Assembly: GCA_015061365.1 (NCBI GenBank)
Contig: SUWS01000013.1
Span: forward strand, 1 to 53,011
Length of the DNA stretch: 53,011 bases
Source: Lentimicrobiaceae bacterium
Lineage (GTDB): Bacteria > Bacteroidota > Bacteroidia > Bacteroidales > F082
Direction: 5' to 3'
Of this stretch, positions 1 to 7,311 are shown piece after piece. The notes below the pieces were generated by a model. That model worked only from the letters and a program-made list of their open reading frames with translations, made no database searches and had not been told where the DNA came from. How positions within the stretch are numbered: position 1 is the first letter of the stretch; each line of letters begins with the position of its first letter. The position numbers and the translations under genes were made by a program.

Positions 1-647
1 GAGAATCCAGATTCCGACTCGCATAGACGCATCACCTGATTCCGCAGACAGTGTCCTTCCTTCAAAATCCAGAGATGATCGGTAGGAAGGTGATGCATCT
101 CATACTCCTTAATAATATTATATAACGGCTCGGTAGGGGAGACGTAAGCAAAAAATCTCTCATAATAAATAGGTATCTCCAAAAGATTCGGGTTGTTGAG
201 CGGTGTCGCTAACAACGCCATGTCAATCTCAGCTTTCTCTAACTGATTGATAATCTCTCCGGTCGTGATTTCCTTCACATGAAGATTGATGTTCGGATTT
301 CTCTCTTGTAAGATGTTGAACAATTTTGGCAAGATGTATGGCGCTACCGTAGGAATGATACCTAAGGTGACTTTGCCAGATTCCTGCTGAATCTCGTTAA
401 GAGCTAACTCCTTAAATTGTTTAGCGTTGTAAAGAATCACCTTCGCCTGATCTATCAGATGTACCCCGATTTCTGTTGGCGCGATAGGTTGCATCTTTCT
501 GTCGAAGATGCTGATTTCTAACTCCTGTTCCAATTTCTGTATCATCATGCTGAGCGTAGATTGCGTCACATGACACGCTTCGGCAGCCTTGACAAAATGA
601 CGATGCTTGTCGAGCGCAACGATGTATTCCAATTGTTGTAATGTCAT
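1..647 (-). CDS. oxyR: OxyR, LysR-family peroxide sensor (C-terminus beyond window)
   Basis: This is a redox-sensing transcription activator of peroxide defence genes. The first 215 residues are present and the 3' end lies outside the window. The N-terminus (MTLQQLEYIVALDKHRHFVK) is a LysR winged helix-turn-helix, with the recognition region near residues 18-40 and the linker helix after it. The diagnostic OxyR redox pair is visible as GHCLRNQVMRLC, Cys200 and Cys209, with the same spacing of nine as Cys199/Cys208 of E. coli OxyR. It is divergent from a peroxiredoxin gene, the expected target. The ATG at 647 begins the homologous region directly. A minus-strand TAnnTTTG element sits about 65 bp upstream. 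Confidence 0.93.
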   Translation of the reverse strand, partial: MTLQQLEYIVALDKHRHFVKAAEACHVTQSTLSMMIQKLEQELEISIFDRKMQPIAPTEIGVHLIDQAKVILYNAKQFKELALNEIQQESGKVTLGIIPTVAPYILPKLFNILQERNPNINLHVKEITTGEIINQLEKAEIDMALLATPLNNPNLLEIPIYYERFFAYVSPTEPLYNIIKEYEMHHLPTDHLWILKEGHCLRNQVMRLCESESGF

Positions 648-654
648 AGTTTTA

Positions 655-692
655 TAATTAACAATTTACAGTTTACAATTAACAATTAAATT
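655..692. repeat. Family C heptamer repeat, oxyR leader
   Basis: Five or so imperfect copies of AACAATT/TACAATT/TACAGTT follow each other between the oxyR start codon and its promoter. The array would be transcribed as the oxyR 5' leader. Confidence 0.75.
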
Positions 693-711
693 GTGATTGA
701 CAAAATCGATA

Positions 712-719
712 CAAAGATA
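712..719 (-). promoter_or_regulatory. oxyR -7 promoter element
   Basis: On the minus strand this reads TATCTTTG, matching the Bacteroidota TAnnTTTG -7 consensus. It predicts a start near 705 and a leader of about 58 nt. No clear -33 TTTG was found. Confidence 0.5.
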
Positions 720-729
720 GAAAATATCT
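715..729. promoter_or_regulatory. Candidate OxyR operator (AGATA-N5-TATCT)
   Basis: A perfect 5-bp inverted repeat overlaps the oxyR -7 element on one side and abuts the -33 element of the peroxiredoxin promoter on the other. That is the usual position for a LysR-type regulator that represses itself and activates a divergent gene. The assignment to OxyR is inferred from position only. Confidence 0.35.
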
Positions 730-730
730 G

Positions 731-763
731 TTTGACTGATACATGTTTTTCGTAGTATTTTTG
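731..763 (+). promoter_or_regulatory. Peroxiredoxin promoter (TTTG-N21-TATTTTTG)
   Basis: A -33 TTTG at 731-734 and a -7 TATTTTTG at 756-763 are separated by 21 bp, which fits the Bacteroidota primary sigma consensus well. Transcription should begin near 770, giving a leader of about 118 nt. Confidence 0.7.
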
Positions 764-791
764 CATTGTCAAAATGAACAATAGTCGATGA

Positions 792-840
792 TGAATGTCT
801 AATGACAAAAGTCTAAAGACTAAAGGTTAGTGACAAAATA
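792..840. repeat. Heptamer-like repeat (GTCTAAT/GTCTAAA words) in prx leader
   Basis: Variants of GTCTAAT, GACAAAA, GTCTAAA and GACTAAA follow in a 7-base rhythm between the promoter and the peroxiredoxin start. Another word set of the same kind (AACTCTA, AACTCCA, AACTCAA) fills 1640-1690 before the thioredoxin gene. Confidence 0.55.
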
Positions 841-887
841 AAAAAGTAATAATTAAATAAAAACAAACAAATAAATAAAATAGAACT

Positions 888-1604
888 ATGGAAACAAACA
901 ACAACAACACAGTAAACGTAATGCCAAGAATTGGCGACAAAGCTCCTTCATTCACAGCAAAGACAACACAAGGTGAAATTAACTTCCCATCAGACTACAA
1001 GGGAATGTGGAAAATATTATTCAGCCATCCAGCCGACTTCACTCCGGTTTGTACCTCAGAATTTATGACATTCGGAAGTATGGCGGAAGAATTTGAAAAG
1101 CTCAACACTCAGTTGGTAGGACTTTCGGTTGACGGTTTGTACAGTCACATCGCATGGTTGCGTACCATCAAGGAGAAGATTGACTGGAAAGGCATGAAAG
1201 ATATGGAAATCAAATTCCCTCTCATTGAAGACATCACTATGAACGTCGCTAAGTTATACGGCATGATTCAGCCTGGCGAGAGCACCACATCGGCAGTACG
1301 CGCTGTCTTCTTCATCGACCCGTTCGATAAGATTCGTACTATCATGTACTATCCGCTCGCATTAGGACGTAACTTCGACGAAATCAAGAGAGTGTTGATA
1401 GCACTTCAAGCAGCCGACCATTTCGGAGTAGCAATGCCGGCAGACTGGCGTCCGGGTGATGAGGTCATCGTTCCAACAGCAGGCTCATGCGGCGTGGCAA
1501 AAGAAAGAATGCAAAGCTCAGAAGATGAGATGCACTGCTACGACTGGTTCTTCTGCACCAAGAAACTAGACAAAGAAAAAGTGGAAGAAGCTTTGAATCT
1601 CTGA
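888..1604 (+). CDS. Peroxiredoxin, Prx6-type with C-terminal Cys pair
   Basis: This thiol peroxidase should reduce hydrogen peroxide and organic peroxides. The peroxidatic cysteine is Cys55 in the motif HPADFTPVCTSEF, and the long 238-residue form with a C-terminal extension places it in the Prx6 branch. The extension holds Cys201, then Cys217 and Cys223 in the pattern CYDWFFC. The Cys217/223 pair has the same spacing as the C-terminal cysteine pair of archaeal thioredoxin peroxidases. The neighbouring oxyR and the following thioredoxin support a peroxide-defence role with a possible reductant next door. Its promoter carries a candidate OxyR site. It is often annotated as AhpC-like. Confidence 0.93.
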   Translation: METNNNNTVNVMPRIGDKAPSFTAKTTQGEINFPSDYKGMWKILFSHPADFTPVCTSEFMTFGSMAEEFEKLNTQLVGLSVDGLYSHIAWLRTIKEKIDWKGMKDMEIKFPLIEDITMNVAKLYGMIQPGESTTSAVRAVFFIDPFDKIRTIMYYPLALGRNFDEIKRVLIALQAADHFGVAMPADWRPGDEVIVPTAGSCGVAKERMQSSEDEMHCYDWFFCTKKLDKEKVEEALNL

Positions 1605-1607
1605 TTC

Positions 1608-1690
1608 AATTGACAATTGACAGTTCTGAATATCTAATAATAAACTCAAAACTATCAACTACTCTAAACTCCAAACACTAAACTCAAATA
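1608..1690. repeat. Mixed heptamer repeats between prx and trx
   Basis: Family C words (ATTGACA, CAGTT) come first, then about four copies of AACTCTA-like words directly before the thioredoxin ATG. No promoter or terminator was recognised here, so the two genes are probably cotranscribed. Confidence 0.55.
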
Positions 1691-2128
1691 ATGAACAAAC
1701 TAATAACAACACTAACGCTGCTGCTCTTTGTAATGGGGGCAGCAGCCTCTAACAAAGGAGACGAAACTATGAAAGCTACTAACATAACAAAAGAAGATTT
1801 CTTGACAAAGGTAATGGATTACAAGAACAATCCGACAGAATGGAAATATTTAGGCGACAAACCTGCTATCATTGACTTTTACGCATCGTGGTGCGGACCA
1901 TGTAAGATGATGGCTCCAATCATGGACGAATTGGCGGCGGAATATGATGGTGAGGTATATATTTATAAGGTAGACACTGAAGCGGAACAAGAACTCGCAC
2001 AGGTATTCGGGATACGATCCATACCTTCAATCTTGTTCATCCCTATGGACGGACAGCCGATGATGTCGCAAGGAGCGATGCCGAAAGCGGAACTCAAGAA
2101 AATCATTGATGAGAAACTGAAGAATTGA
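1691..2128 (+). CDS. Exported thioredoxin
   Basis: A thioredoxin-fold disulfide reductase of 145 residues. Residues 1-19 form a signal peptide (MNKLITTLTLLLFVMGAAAS), so the protein should work in the periplasm. The active site is WCGPC with Cys68 and Cys71, and the cis-proline is Pro112 in RSIPS. About 35 residues between the signal and the fold are longer than in cytosolic thioredoxin. It follows the peroxiredoxin by 86 bp and ends in a strong terminator at 2147, so it is the last gene of the peroxide unit. An internal ATG at residue 27 would give a cytosolic form, which would be a better partner for the peroxiredoxin. The sequence does not decide this. Confidence 0.88.
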   Translation: MNKLITTLTLLLFVMGAAASNKGDETMKATNITKEDFLTKVMDYKNNPTEWKYLGDKPAIIDFYASWCGPCKMMAPIMDELAAEYDGEVYIYKVDTEAEQELAQVFGIRSIPSILFIPMDGQPMMSQGAMPKAELKKIIDEKLKN

Positions 2129-2146
2129 AAAACTTTGAACATTGAG

Positions 2147-2212
2147 CTTAGAACTTTGAGCTTTGGAAATAGAATTCTAAAATTCTATAGGCTCAAAGTT
2201 CTAAGTTTTTTT
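2147..2212 (+). terminator. Terminator after trx, built from repeat words
   Basis: Arms 2147-2161 and 2191-2205 are a perfect 15-bp inverted repeat, followed by seven T. The loop contains a second small palindrome of family A words. The arms themselves consist of family E and A words (GAACTTTGAGC, GCTCAAAGTTC), so the terminator is an inverted pair of repeat units. Confidence 0.75.
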
Positions 2213-2574
2213 CGGATATTTTCTGTGCCAATCAGTGAAACCTGTGGTTTGTTTTTCTTTCCCACAAATTCCACTGATGTTCACGGATTTTCTCAGTTTC
2301 AAAAAAAGCCTCATGGCTCGCTGCTCACATCCTTTCTCAGATTTTCAGATTCTCAGTTTCTCAGATTCTCTGATTCTAAAAAGGGAGTCTGTTGTCCGTT
2401 GTCTGTTGTCCGTTGACATTCAAATCAACCTTCAACTTTCAAAATAATTATGAATTATGCATTATGCATTAAAAAAACTCTGAAACCTTAGAAATAAAAT
2501 TCCAAAGTTCCAGAGTTCTAAAGTTCTAAAATTTTTTCTCAGATTTTCAGATTCTCAGTTTCTTAGATTCTATT
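2213..2574. repeat. Non-coding stretch filled with repeat families
   Basis: No gene is supported here. In order it holds an imperfect hairpin of CACTGAT/ATCAGTG words (arms 2231-2247 and 2262-2278), family B words (2331-2377), family D words GTTGTCC/GTTGTCT (2394-2418), family F words ATTATGC (2448-2472), family A words (2497-2530) and again family B (2536-2572). It spans the convergent junction between the thioredoxin unit and the ATPase relic. Confidence 0.7.
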
Positions 2575-3402
2575 TTAAAATAGGTCTTCCATGTCGATTT
2601 TTGCTATGATCTGGTCGCTGTATGTTCCCTCTTTCATACCGAATGTCGTAATCATTGTTGGGATGATGTTGCTTCGTGTGTTGGTCGCTTCTTTAAATAC
2701 GCTGATACGATTCTGTATTTTCATATATTCTTCTTTGTCTAAGCTATAGAGATTCTCGCTATATTTTACTTCGCAAAGATTTATAGTATTGTCGGCTCTG
2801 TCTATGATGATGTCGATTTGTGCGCCTTTTTCGATGAGATTACTACGCCATGAATAATACTCTGTGGAAACACTGGCTATGCCTAATGCTGTTTTAATCT
2901 TTTCTATATGTGCTTTGCAAACTCTCTCAAATGCCAATCCATACCATATATTAATTTCTGGGGTGTTGATATTTCGGGTCCAGAAGTGTTCTTCCATTAT
3001 ATTTTTGTTTGCAAATGTATTATAGAATATTGTATAGAAATCTATTAACTGGTATATGGCTGAATTTGATTTTATCCTTTTTTCTCTTACATTGTTTTTC
3101 TGAAGAAAATCGCAGTAGATAAGGTCGGTGAGCATTTCACCGAGTTTCCCATTATTACTTGTTTTAAGTTCCGTGCTTATTTCCTCCCTCGTCATGCCTT
3201 TAGGATGTTTAGACAGTAAGGTGATTATTTCGAGGTAAGGGTGTGGGTGTTTGAATAGGGATGAAAATAATCTGCGATATTCCTTTTTCAATTCGGCGTT
3301 TCCGCTGAAGAATAATCTGTCTAATCCTGTTGCCGGACTATCAGTTCTTTCGAAAAGGCTCATGTAGTAAGGGATTCCGCCTATTGCCATGTATGTCTGC
3401 AT
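2575..3402 (-). pseudogene. 5'-truncated ATP-binding protein (AAA/DUF234-type C-terminal part)
   Basis: The 275 residues match the C-terminal two thirds of the prokaryotic ATP-binding proteins that join an AAA ATPase to a winged helix and a PD-(D/E)XK nuclease-like domain. Visible parts are the GGIPYYMSLF motif at residues 8-17, a helix-turn-helix around residues 65-105, and a nuclease-like core with QIDIII and EVKYS near residues 195-215. The N-terminal ATPase with Walker motifs is missing. The reading frame continues upstream only to FLWDRLSI before a stop near 3433, and family homology already covers that segment. I read it as a remnant left by deletion. Confidence 0.7.
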
Positions 3403-3475
3403 GATGCTGAGTCTGTCCCATAAAAATTGAAATTAATATTTATGCAAATTTATGATATTTTTTTAAAAATAACAC

Positions 3476-3524
3476 CGATAGCCTGCGAAAGTTGTATTTT
3501 TTTTCAAACTTTCGCAGGCTATCG
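3476..3524. repeat. Perfect 18-bp inverted repeat with T-rich loop
   Basis: Arm 3476-3493 (CGATAGCCTGCGAAAGTT) pairs perfectly with 3507-3524 around a 13-nt loop holding eight T. It is GC-richer than its surroundings and is not followed by a T run on either strand, so it is not a standard terminator. It lies beside the broken 5' end of the ATPase relic and may be the scar or end of a small mobile repeat. Confidence 0.6.
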
Positions 3525-3575
3525 ATAAAAACTGCACTTAACGAATTAAAAATTGTTAACTTTCAACTTTCCATT

Positions 3576-3644
3576 CTATTTCACCCACTTCCCTTCTTCA
3601 ACTTTCAAGACACACGTCCGTGTGACTCTACCGATGACGAATTC
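3576..3644 (-). pseudogene. Relic of a T9SS tail (EEGKWVK) downstream of intact gene
   Basis: On the minus strand the bases before a TAG at 3576-3578 read VLKVEEGKWVK. This is nearly the same ending as the intact T9SS protein encoded upstream (LTVEEGKWVK). It is in frame for about 22 codons back to the family A repeat at 3645. It is probably what remains of a third copy of the tandem T9SS gene pair. Confidence 0.5.
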
Positions 3645-3704
3645 TAAAATTTTAGAACTTTAGAACCAAATTCTAAAATTCCAGAGTTCTAAAATTCTAA
3701 AATT
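3645..3704. repeat. Family A octamer array
   Basis: About eight variants of ATTCTAAA (including ATTCCAGA and GTTCTAAA) run up to the stop codon of the neighbouring T9SS gene. Confidence 0.75.
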
Positions 3705-5396
3705 CTATTTAACCCATTTCCCCTCTTCAACTGTCAATTGTTCATTGTTAACTGTTAATTTCCAGATGTATGTTCCCGAGTTCCATTTCGAGGCGTCTAT
3801 GCTTGTGACTTCATCTGTAATTATCTGATGATGGATTATTCTTCCTTGCATATCATAGACTTGCAATGTAGCGTTACGCAAGCCTGTTCTTATATTCAAA
3901 ACATCTCCGCCCGGATTAGGATAAGCCACGGCGAGATGCAGGTTATGAGCGTGAGCTTCTTCGATGTTGTCAAAACCAAATGCTGAGGCTGGGAATTTGG
4001 TGATATAAGAACAAAAATAATTTTCATTACCAGCCATTTCAATTTCACTTTCACAGTTAACTATTATTACTCCGTCTCTTGTTTTTATGATGTTATCAAC
4101 CTGATCCAATTTATTATTACCAACACCATAATAAAGAGTAGATATTGTATCCAAATTATTATCAAGATGTTCTATCACAAGCCATGAATCATTTTCGTTA
4201 AAATATCCATTATATAATTCATAAACATAGCACAAGGAATTATCGTCTATAAGATCTACCGACGACAAAAAACTGGTGAAATCCCAGTCATATGTTCCTC
4301 TATCAATGTATTTAACCACTTCAAGATATGGCAGTGTTGAATTTACATCATCGTTTATTTCATACAAACGGACATCTTCATCATGTTGTGGGTTCTCATG
4401 AGACCTAATTTGAGTTGACAGATAGGTAGTATTATGATTACTTCGCTTGACTGTTATGTTTAGTAAATCATAATCACCAAAGTGTGGAATAGATTCTGGT
4501 ACCAAATATCTTTCCTTAATAAGGTTGAAATCCTTGTCATAATATACAGCACATCCTGCCGCATTGGTACCATTGGATGCATTTCCAATCCGATAAAAAA
4601 TATAACAAGAATCCGTCACAACAAAATGGTCACCACGATACCGGTTGGTTCTTAAACCTCTATCGTTGGCAGAACCTTTCCCATGAAGGACATCAGCTGC
4701 TTTACGATTTAATATCTCTCCGTTAAAATTCATTCTGAAGAAGAATAAGGTATCATTACCTCTTGAAGGATTATCAACACTTACAGACTTCCAATATGCT
4801 CCAACGATGTTATCATCCTCCTTAAAGGCCGTAAAGAGATAAATATTTCCGCTGAATCCATTCGGGTAGATCTCCCACTCTCCACCATGGTCTTCGTAAG
4901 TATCAACGGGCCAGCTATGCTCATAACTTTCTTCCACATTAAGATTGTCGTCTAACTTCATCAGTACTAATTTCCCATCTGATGGAGGATTGTCATAATT
5001 CTCAAAATGATTAAAACAATCAGGTGTATGTTCAGGACTATATGTTGTGAGCAAATACTTGTTGCCATTATTTTCAAAAGTATGACTAAGAGAAATCGTG
5101 CAATATCCTGGACGAAAATAATTTTGCTGTACTAAAATCTGACCTTTGTCGGATAATAATGTTGCACCAGGACTGGATGTCGCGACTGGTTGTTGTTGTA
5201 CATCTTCTCTGAAAGCATACTTCGTAGGAACCAATAAATTACCATTTGACAATTCTGTCGGTTTCGCAAGAAATCGATAATATCCTAAAGCATCCGCTTC
5301 CCACTCTATTCCACATTGCCATTCTTGAGAAATTACACTGTTTATCCTGCAAAGAAGCAGAAACATAATTGTGGTTTTGTAAATAAACTTTTTCAT
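3705..5396 (-). CDS. T9SS-secreted protein, paralogue 1
   Basis: A 563-residue secreted protein of unknown function. Residues 1-23 are a signal peptide (MKKFIYKTTIMFLLLCRINS). The middle of about 440 residues has no motif I recognise. It is rich in Trp, Tyr and Asp, and its repeating strand pattern resembles a beta-propeller. The last 80 residues are a T9SS sorting domain with YPNPGGDVLNI, YDMQGRI and SGTYIWKL. It is a tandem paralogue of the next gene upstream, with an identical 83-bp stretch. The final residues LTVNNEQLTV are encoded by a family C repeat. No own promoter was seen, so it is probably cotranscribed with the paralogue. Confidence 0.85.
   Translation of the reverse strand: MKKFIYKTTIMFLLLCRINSVISQEWQCGIEWEADALGYYRFLAKPTELSNGNLLVPTKYAFREDVQQQPVATSSPGATLLSDKGQILVQQNYFRPGYCTISLSHTFENNGNKYLLTTYSPEHTPDCFNHFENYDNPPSDGKLVLMKLDDNLNVEESYEHSWPVDTYEDHGGEWEIYPNGFSGNIYLFTAFKEDDNIVGAYWKSVSVDNPSRGNDTLFFFRMNFNGEILNRKAADVLHGKGSANDRGLRTNRYRGDHFVVTDSCYIFYRIGNASNGTNAAGCAVYYDKDFNLIKERYLVPESIPHFGDYDLLNITVKRSNHNTTYLSTQIRSHENPQHDEDVRLYEINDDVNSTLPYLEVVKYIDRGTYDWDFTSFLSSVDLIDDNSLCYVYELYNGYFNENDSWLVIEHLDNNLDTISTLYYGVGNNKLDQVDNIIKTRDGVIIVNCESEIEMAGNENYFCSYITKFPASAFGFDNIEEAHAHNLHLAVAYPNPGGDVLNIRTGLRNATLQVYDMQGRIIHHQIITDEVTSIDASKWNSGTYIWKLTVNNEQLTVEEGKWVK
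3726..3762. repeat. Family C repeat inside the coding region (paralogue 1 tail)
   Basis: The heptamers AACAGTT, AACAATG, AACAATT and GACAGTT (minus strand) encode LTVNNEQLTV near the C-terminus. The same word family occurs untranslated at many other borders in the window. Confidence 0.8.
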
Positions 5397-5467
5397 AGTG
5401 ATAAATATTTAAATTAATGATTTATTTTTTTGCCGTGATCTTTGAGCCATAAACCTTGAGCTGACAT

Positions 5468-5523
5468 CCAATTCCAAAATTCCAGAATTCTAAAATTCTA
5501 AAGTTCTAAAATTCTAAAGTTCT
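5468..5523. repeat. Family A octamer array between the T9SS paralogues
   Basis: About seven copies of ATTCTAAA/ATTCCAGA/GTTCTAAA end in the stop codon region of the upstream paralogue. Family E words (TTTGAGCC, TTGAGC) lie just before, at 5440-5465. Confidence 0.75.
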
Positions 5524-7220
5524 TTAATCCATTTCCCTTCCTCAACTGTCAATTGTTCATTGTTAACTGTTAACTTCCAGATGTAAGTTCCCGAGTTCCA
5601 TTTAGAGGCGTCTACGCTTGTGACTTCATCTGTAATTATCTGCTGATGGACGATTCTTCCTTGCATATCATAGACTTGCAATGTAGCGTTGCGCAAGCCG
5701 GTTCTTATATTCAAAACATCACCGCCAGGATTAGGATAGGCGACAGCGAGATGCAGGTTGTGTGCGTGGGCTTCTTCGATGTTGTCTGGTTCGAAACCGA
5801 AGGCTGTGGCTGGGAATTTGGTGATGCAGCTGCTAAAATAATAATCTATATCCAAACCAGTTTTATCATGAACAATTATCACACCGTCACTTACTCTCTT
5901 TATATTATATATTGCTTCTTTCATTCCATCATCGACACCGTAATAAAAGGTTGAAATTGTATCCAAATTATTGTCAAGATGTTCTATTACAAGATATGAA
6001 TCTAAATTACCTCCTAAACCTTGATACAACTCGTAAACATAGCACAATGAATTATCGTCTATCAAATCCACCGATGACATAAAACTTGGTTGATCCCATT
6101 CGTCGGTTTTCCTGTGAATATAATTTACATTATGGATCCAGTTCGATTCTGCATCTATATCATCATCTAATTCATATAGGCAACAATCTTCATCACCGCT
6201 AGGATCGTCAGGACTTCTCATTTGCGATGAAAGATACGTGGTGTTGTGATTACTGCGACAAACATTGAAATCTCCTATGGTTTCACCATGATACGGATTG
6301 TTAAATTTTACATACCTTGTCCTCAACAAATTAAAGTCTTTGTCATAATACATAGCACGTCCCGCACCTAGATATGAGTTGTTAGGAGCACCGTCTCCCT
6401 TTACATAAAAGATGTAACCGTAATCCGTTGAGACAAAATGATCTCCACGAAAATAATTAGTTTTTAATCCTCTGTCATTCGCCGATTCTTCTTCTTCCAA
6501 ATATCTATTCCCTTTTCCCACATCCACCTTGGCAACTTTCTTAAGCAACATCTCTCCGTCAAAATTCATCCTGAAGAAGAACAAGGTGTCATTACCTCTT
6601 GAAGGATTGTCATAACTCACCGATTTCCAATATGCTCCAACAATGTTACCGTCTTCCTCAAAGGCAGTGAAGAGATAAATATTTCCGCTGAATCCATTCG
6701 GGTAGATCTCCCACTCTCCACCATGGTCTTCGTAAGTATCAACGGGCCAGCTGTGTTCATAACATTCTTCCATATTAAGTTGCTCGTCTAACTTCATCAG
6801 TACTAATTTTCCATCTGATGGAGGATTGTCAGAATTCTCGAAATGATTATTGAAACAATTTTTCGTATGTTCCGGAGTATATGCTGTCAAATAGTATAGG
6901 GCGTTATCTTTCTCAAAGACTTGTCCGAAAGATATTGTACAATATCCAGGACGAAAAAAATAATTGCGAGCCAATTCTTCACCATCTCTTGACAATAACA
7001 TTATTGAAGGACTCATAGTTCCATACTCTTGCGGGGTATTTCTAATGGCATGACTACATGGTATTAGTAAATTACCATTAGATAGTTCTGTGACATTTTC
7101 ATAAAAAACATAACCCTCTAAAGAATCTGGTTCTATAGAAAATTGCCATTCTTGGGAATAAGTGATTTTAATCCCAACAAGGGACATTAAAACTGTAAGT
7201 AAAATAACTTTGCGTATCAT
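5514..7220 (-). CDS. T9SS-secreted protein, paralogue 2
   Basis: A 568-residue secreted protein, paralogous over its full length to the gene that follows it. I choose the ATG at 7220 because it starts a normal signal peptide (MIRKVILLTVLMSLVGIKIT). A good -7 element at 7242-7249 would also leave the in-frame start at 7286 untranscribed. The central region lacks recognised motifs. The C-terminal 80 residues are a T9SS sorting domain (AYPNPGGDVLNI, YDMQGRI). As in the paralogue, LTVNNEQLTV is encoded by a family C repeat at 5543-5579. Conservation between the two is patchy: blocks are identical at DNA level while the flanks differ, which suggests gene conversion after tandem duplication. Confidence 0.85.
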   Translation of the reverse strand: MIRKVILLTVLMSLVGIKITYSQEWQFSIEPDSLEGYVFYENVTELSNGNLLIPCSHAIRNTPQEYGTMSPSIMLLSRDGEELARNYFFRPGYCTISFGQVFEKDNALYYLTAYTPEHTKNCFNNHFENSDNPPSDGKLVLMKLDEQLNMEECYEHSWPVDTYEDHGGEWEIYPNGFSGNIYLFTAFEEDGNIVGAYWKSVSYDNPSRGNDTLFFFRMNFDGEMLLKKVAKVDVGKGNRYLEEEESANDRGLKTNYFRGDHFVSTDYGYIFYVKGDGAPNNSYLGAGRAMYYDKDFNLLRTRYVKFNNPYHGETIGDFNVCRSNHNTTYLSSQMRSPDDPSGDEDCCLYELDDDIDAESNWIHNVNYIHRKTDEWDQPSFMSSVDLIDDNSLCYVYELYQGLGGNLDSYLVIEHLDNNLDTISTFYYGVDDGMKEAIYNIKRVSDGVIIVHDKTGLDIDYYFSSCITKFPATAFGFEPDNIEEAHAHNLHLAVAYPNPGGDVLNIRTGLRNATLQVYDMQGRIVHQQIITDEVTSVDASKWNSGTYIWKLTVNNEQLTVEEGKWIKEL

Positions 7221-7241
7221 AATTATAATTTTAAAATTACG

Positions 7242-7249
7242 CAAAATTA
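7242..7249 (-). promoter_or_regulatory. -7 element for T9SS paralogue pair
   Basis: The minus strand reads TAATTTTG. The predicted start near 7236 gives a leader of about 16 nt before the ATG at 7220, and so fixes the start codon. Confidence 0.55.
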
Positions 7250-7311
7250 GTAAGAAAATAAATATAGTTAGTTTGTAAAATATCAAATAAAAAGAACTAA
7301 CATTTTTAGAA

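Noticed and set aside
2135-2447. Two overlapping plus-strand frames after the thioredoxin gene
   Set aside because: They consist of the terminator and repeat words only and lie behind a strong terminator.
3476-3524. The 18-bp inverted repeat as a rho-independent terminator
   Set aside because: The T run is in the loop and not after the stem on either strand, unlike the clear terminators at 11611, 25284, 30311 and 40459.
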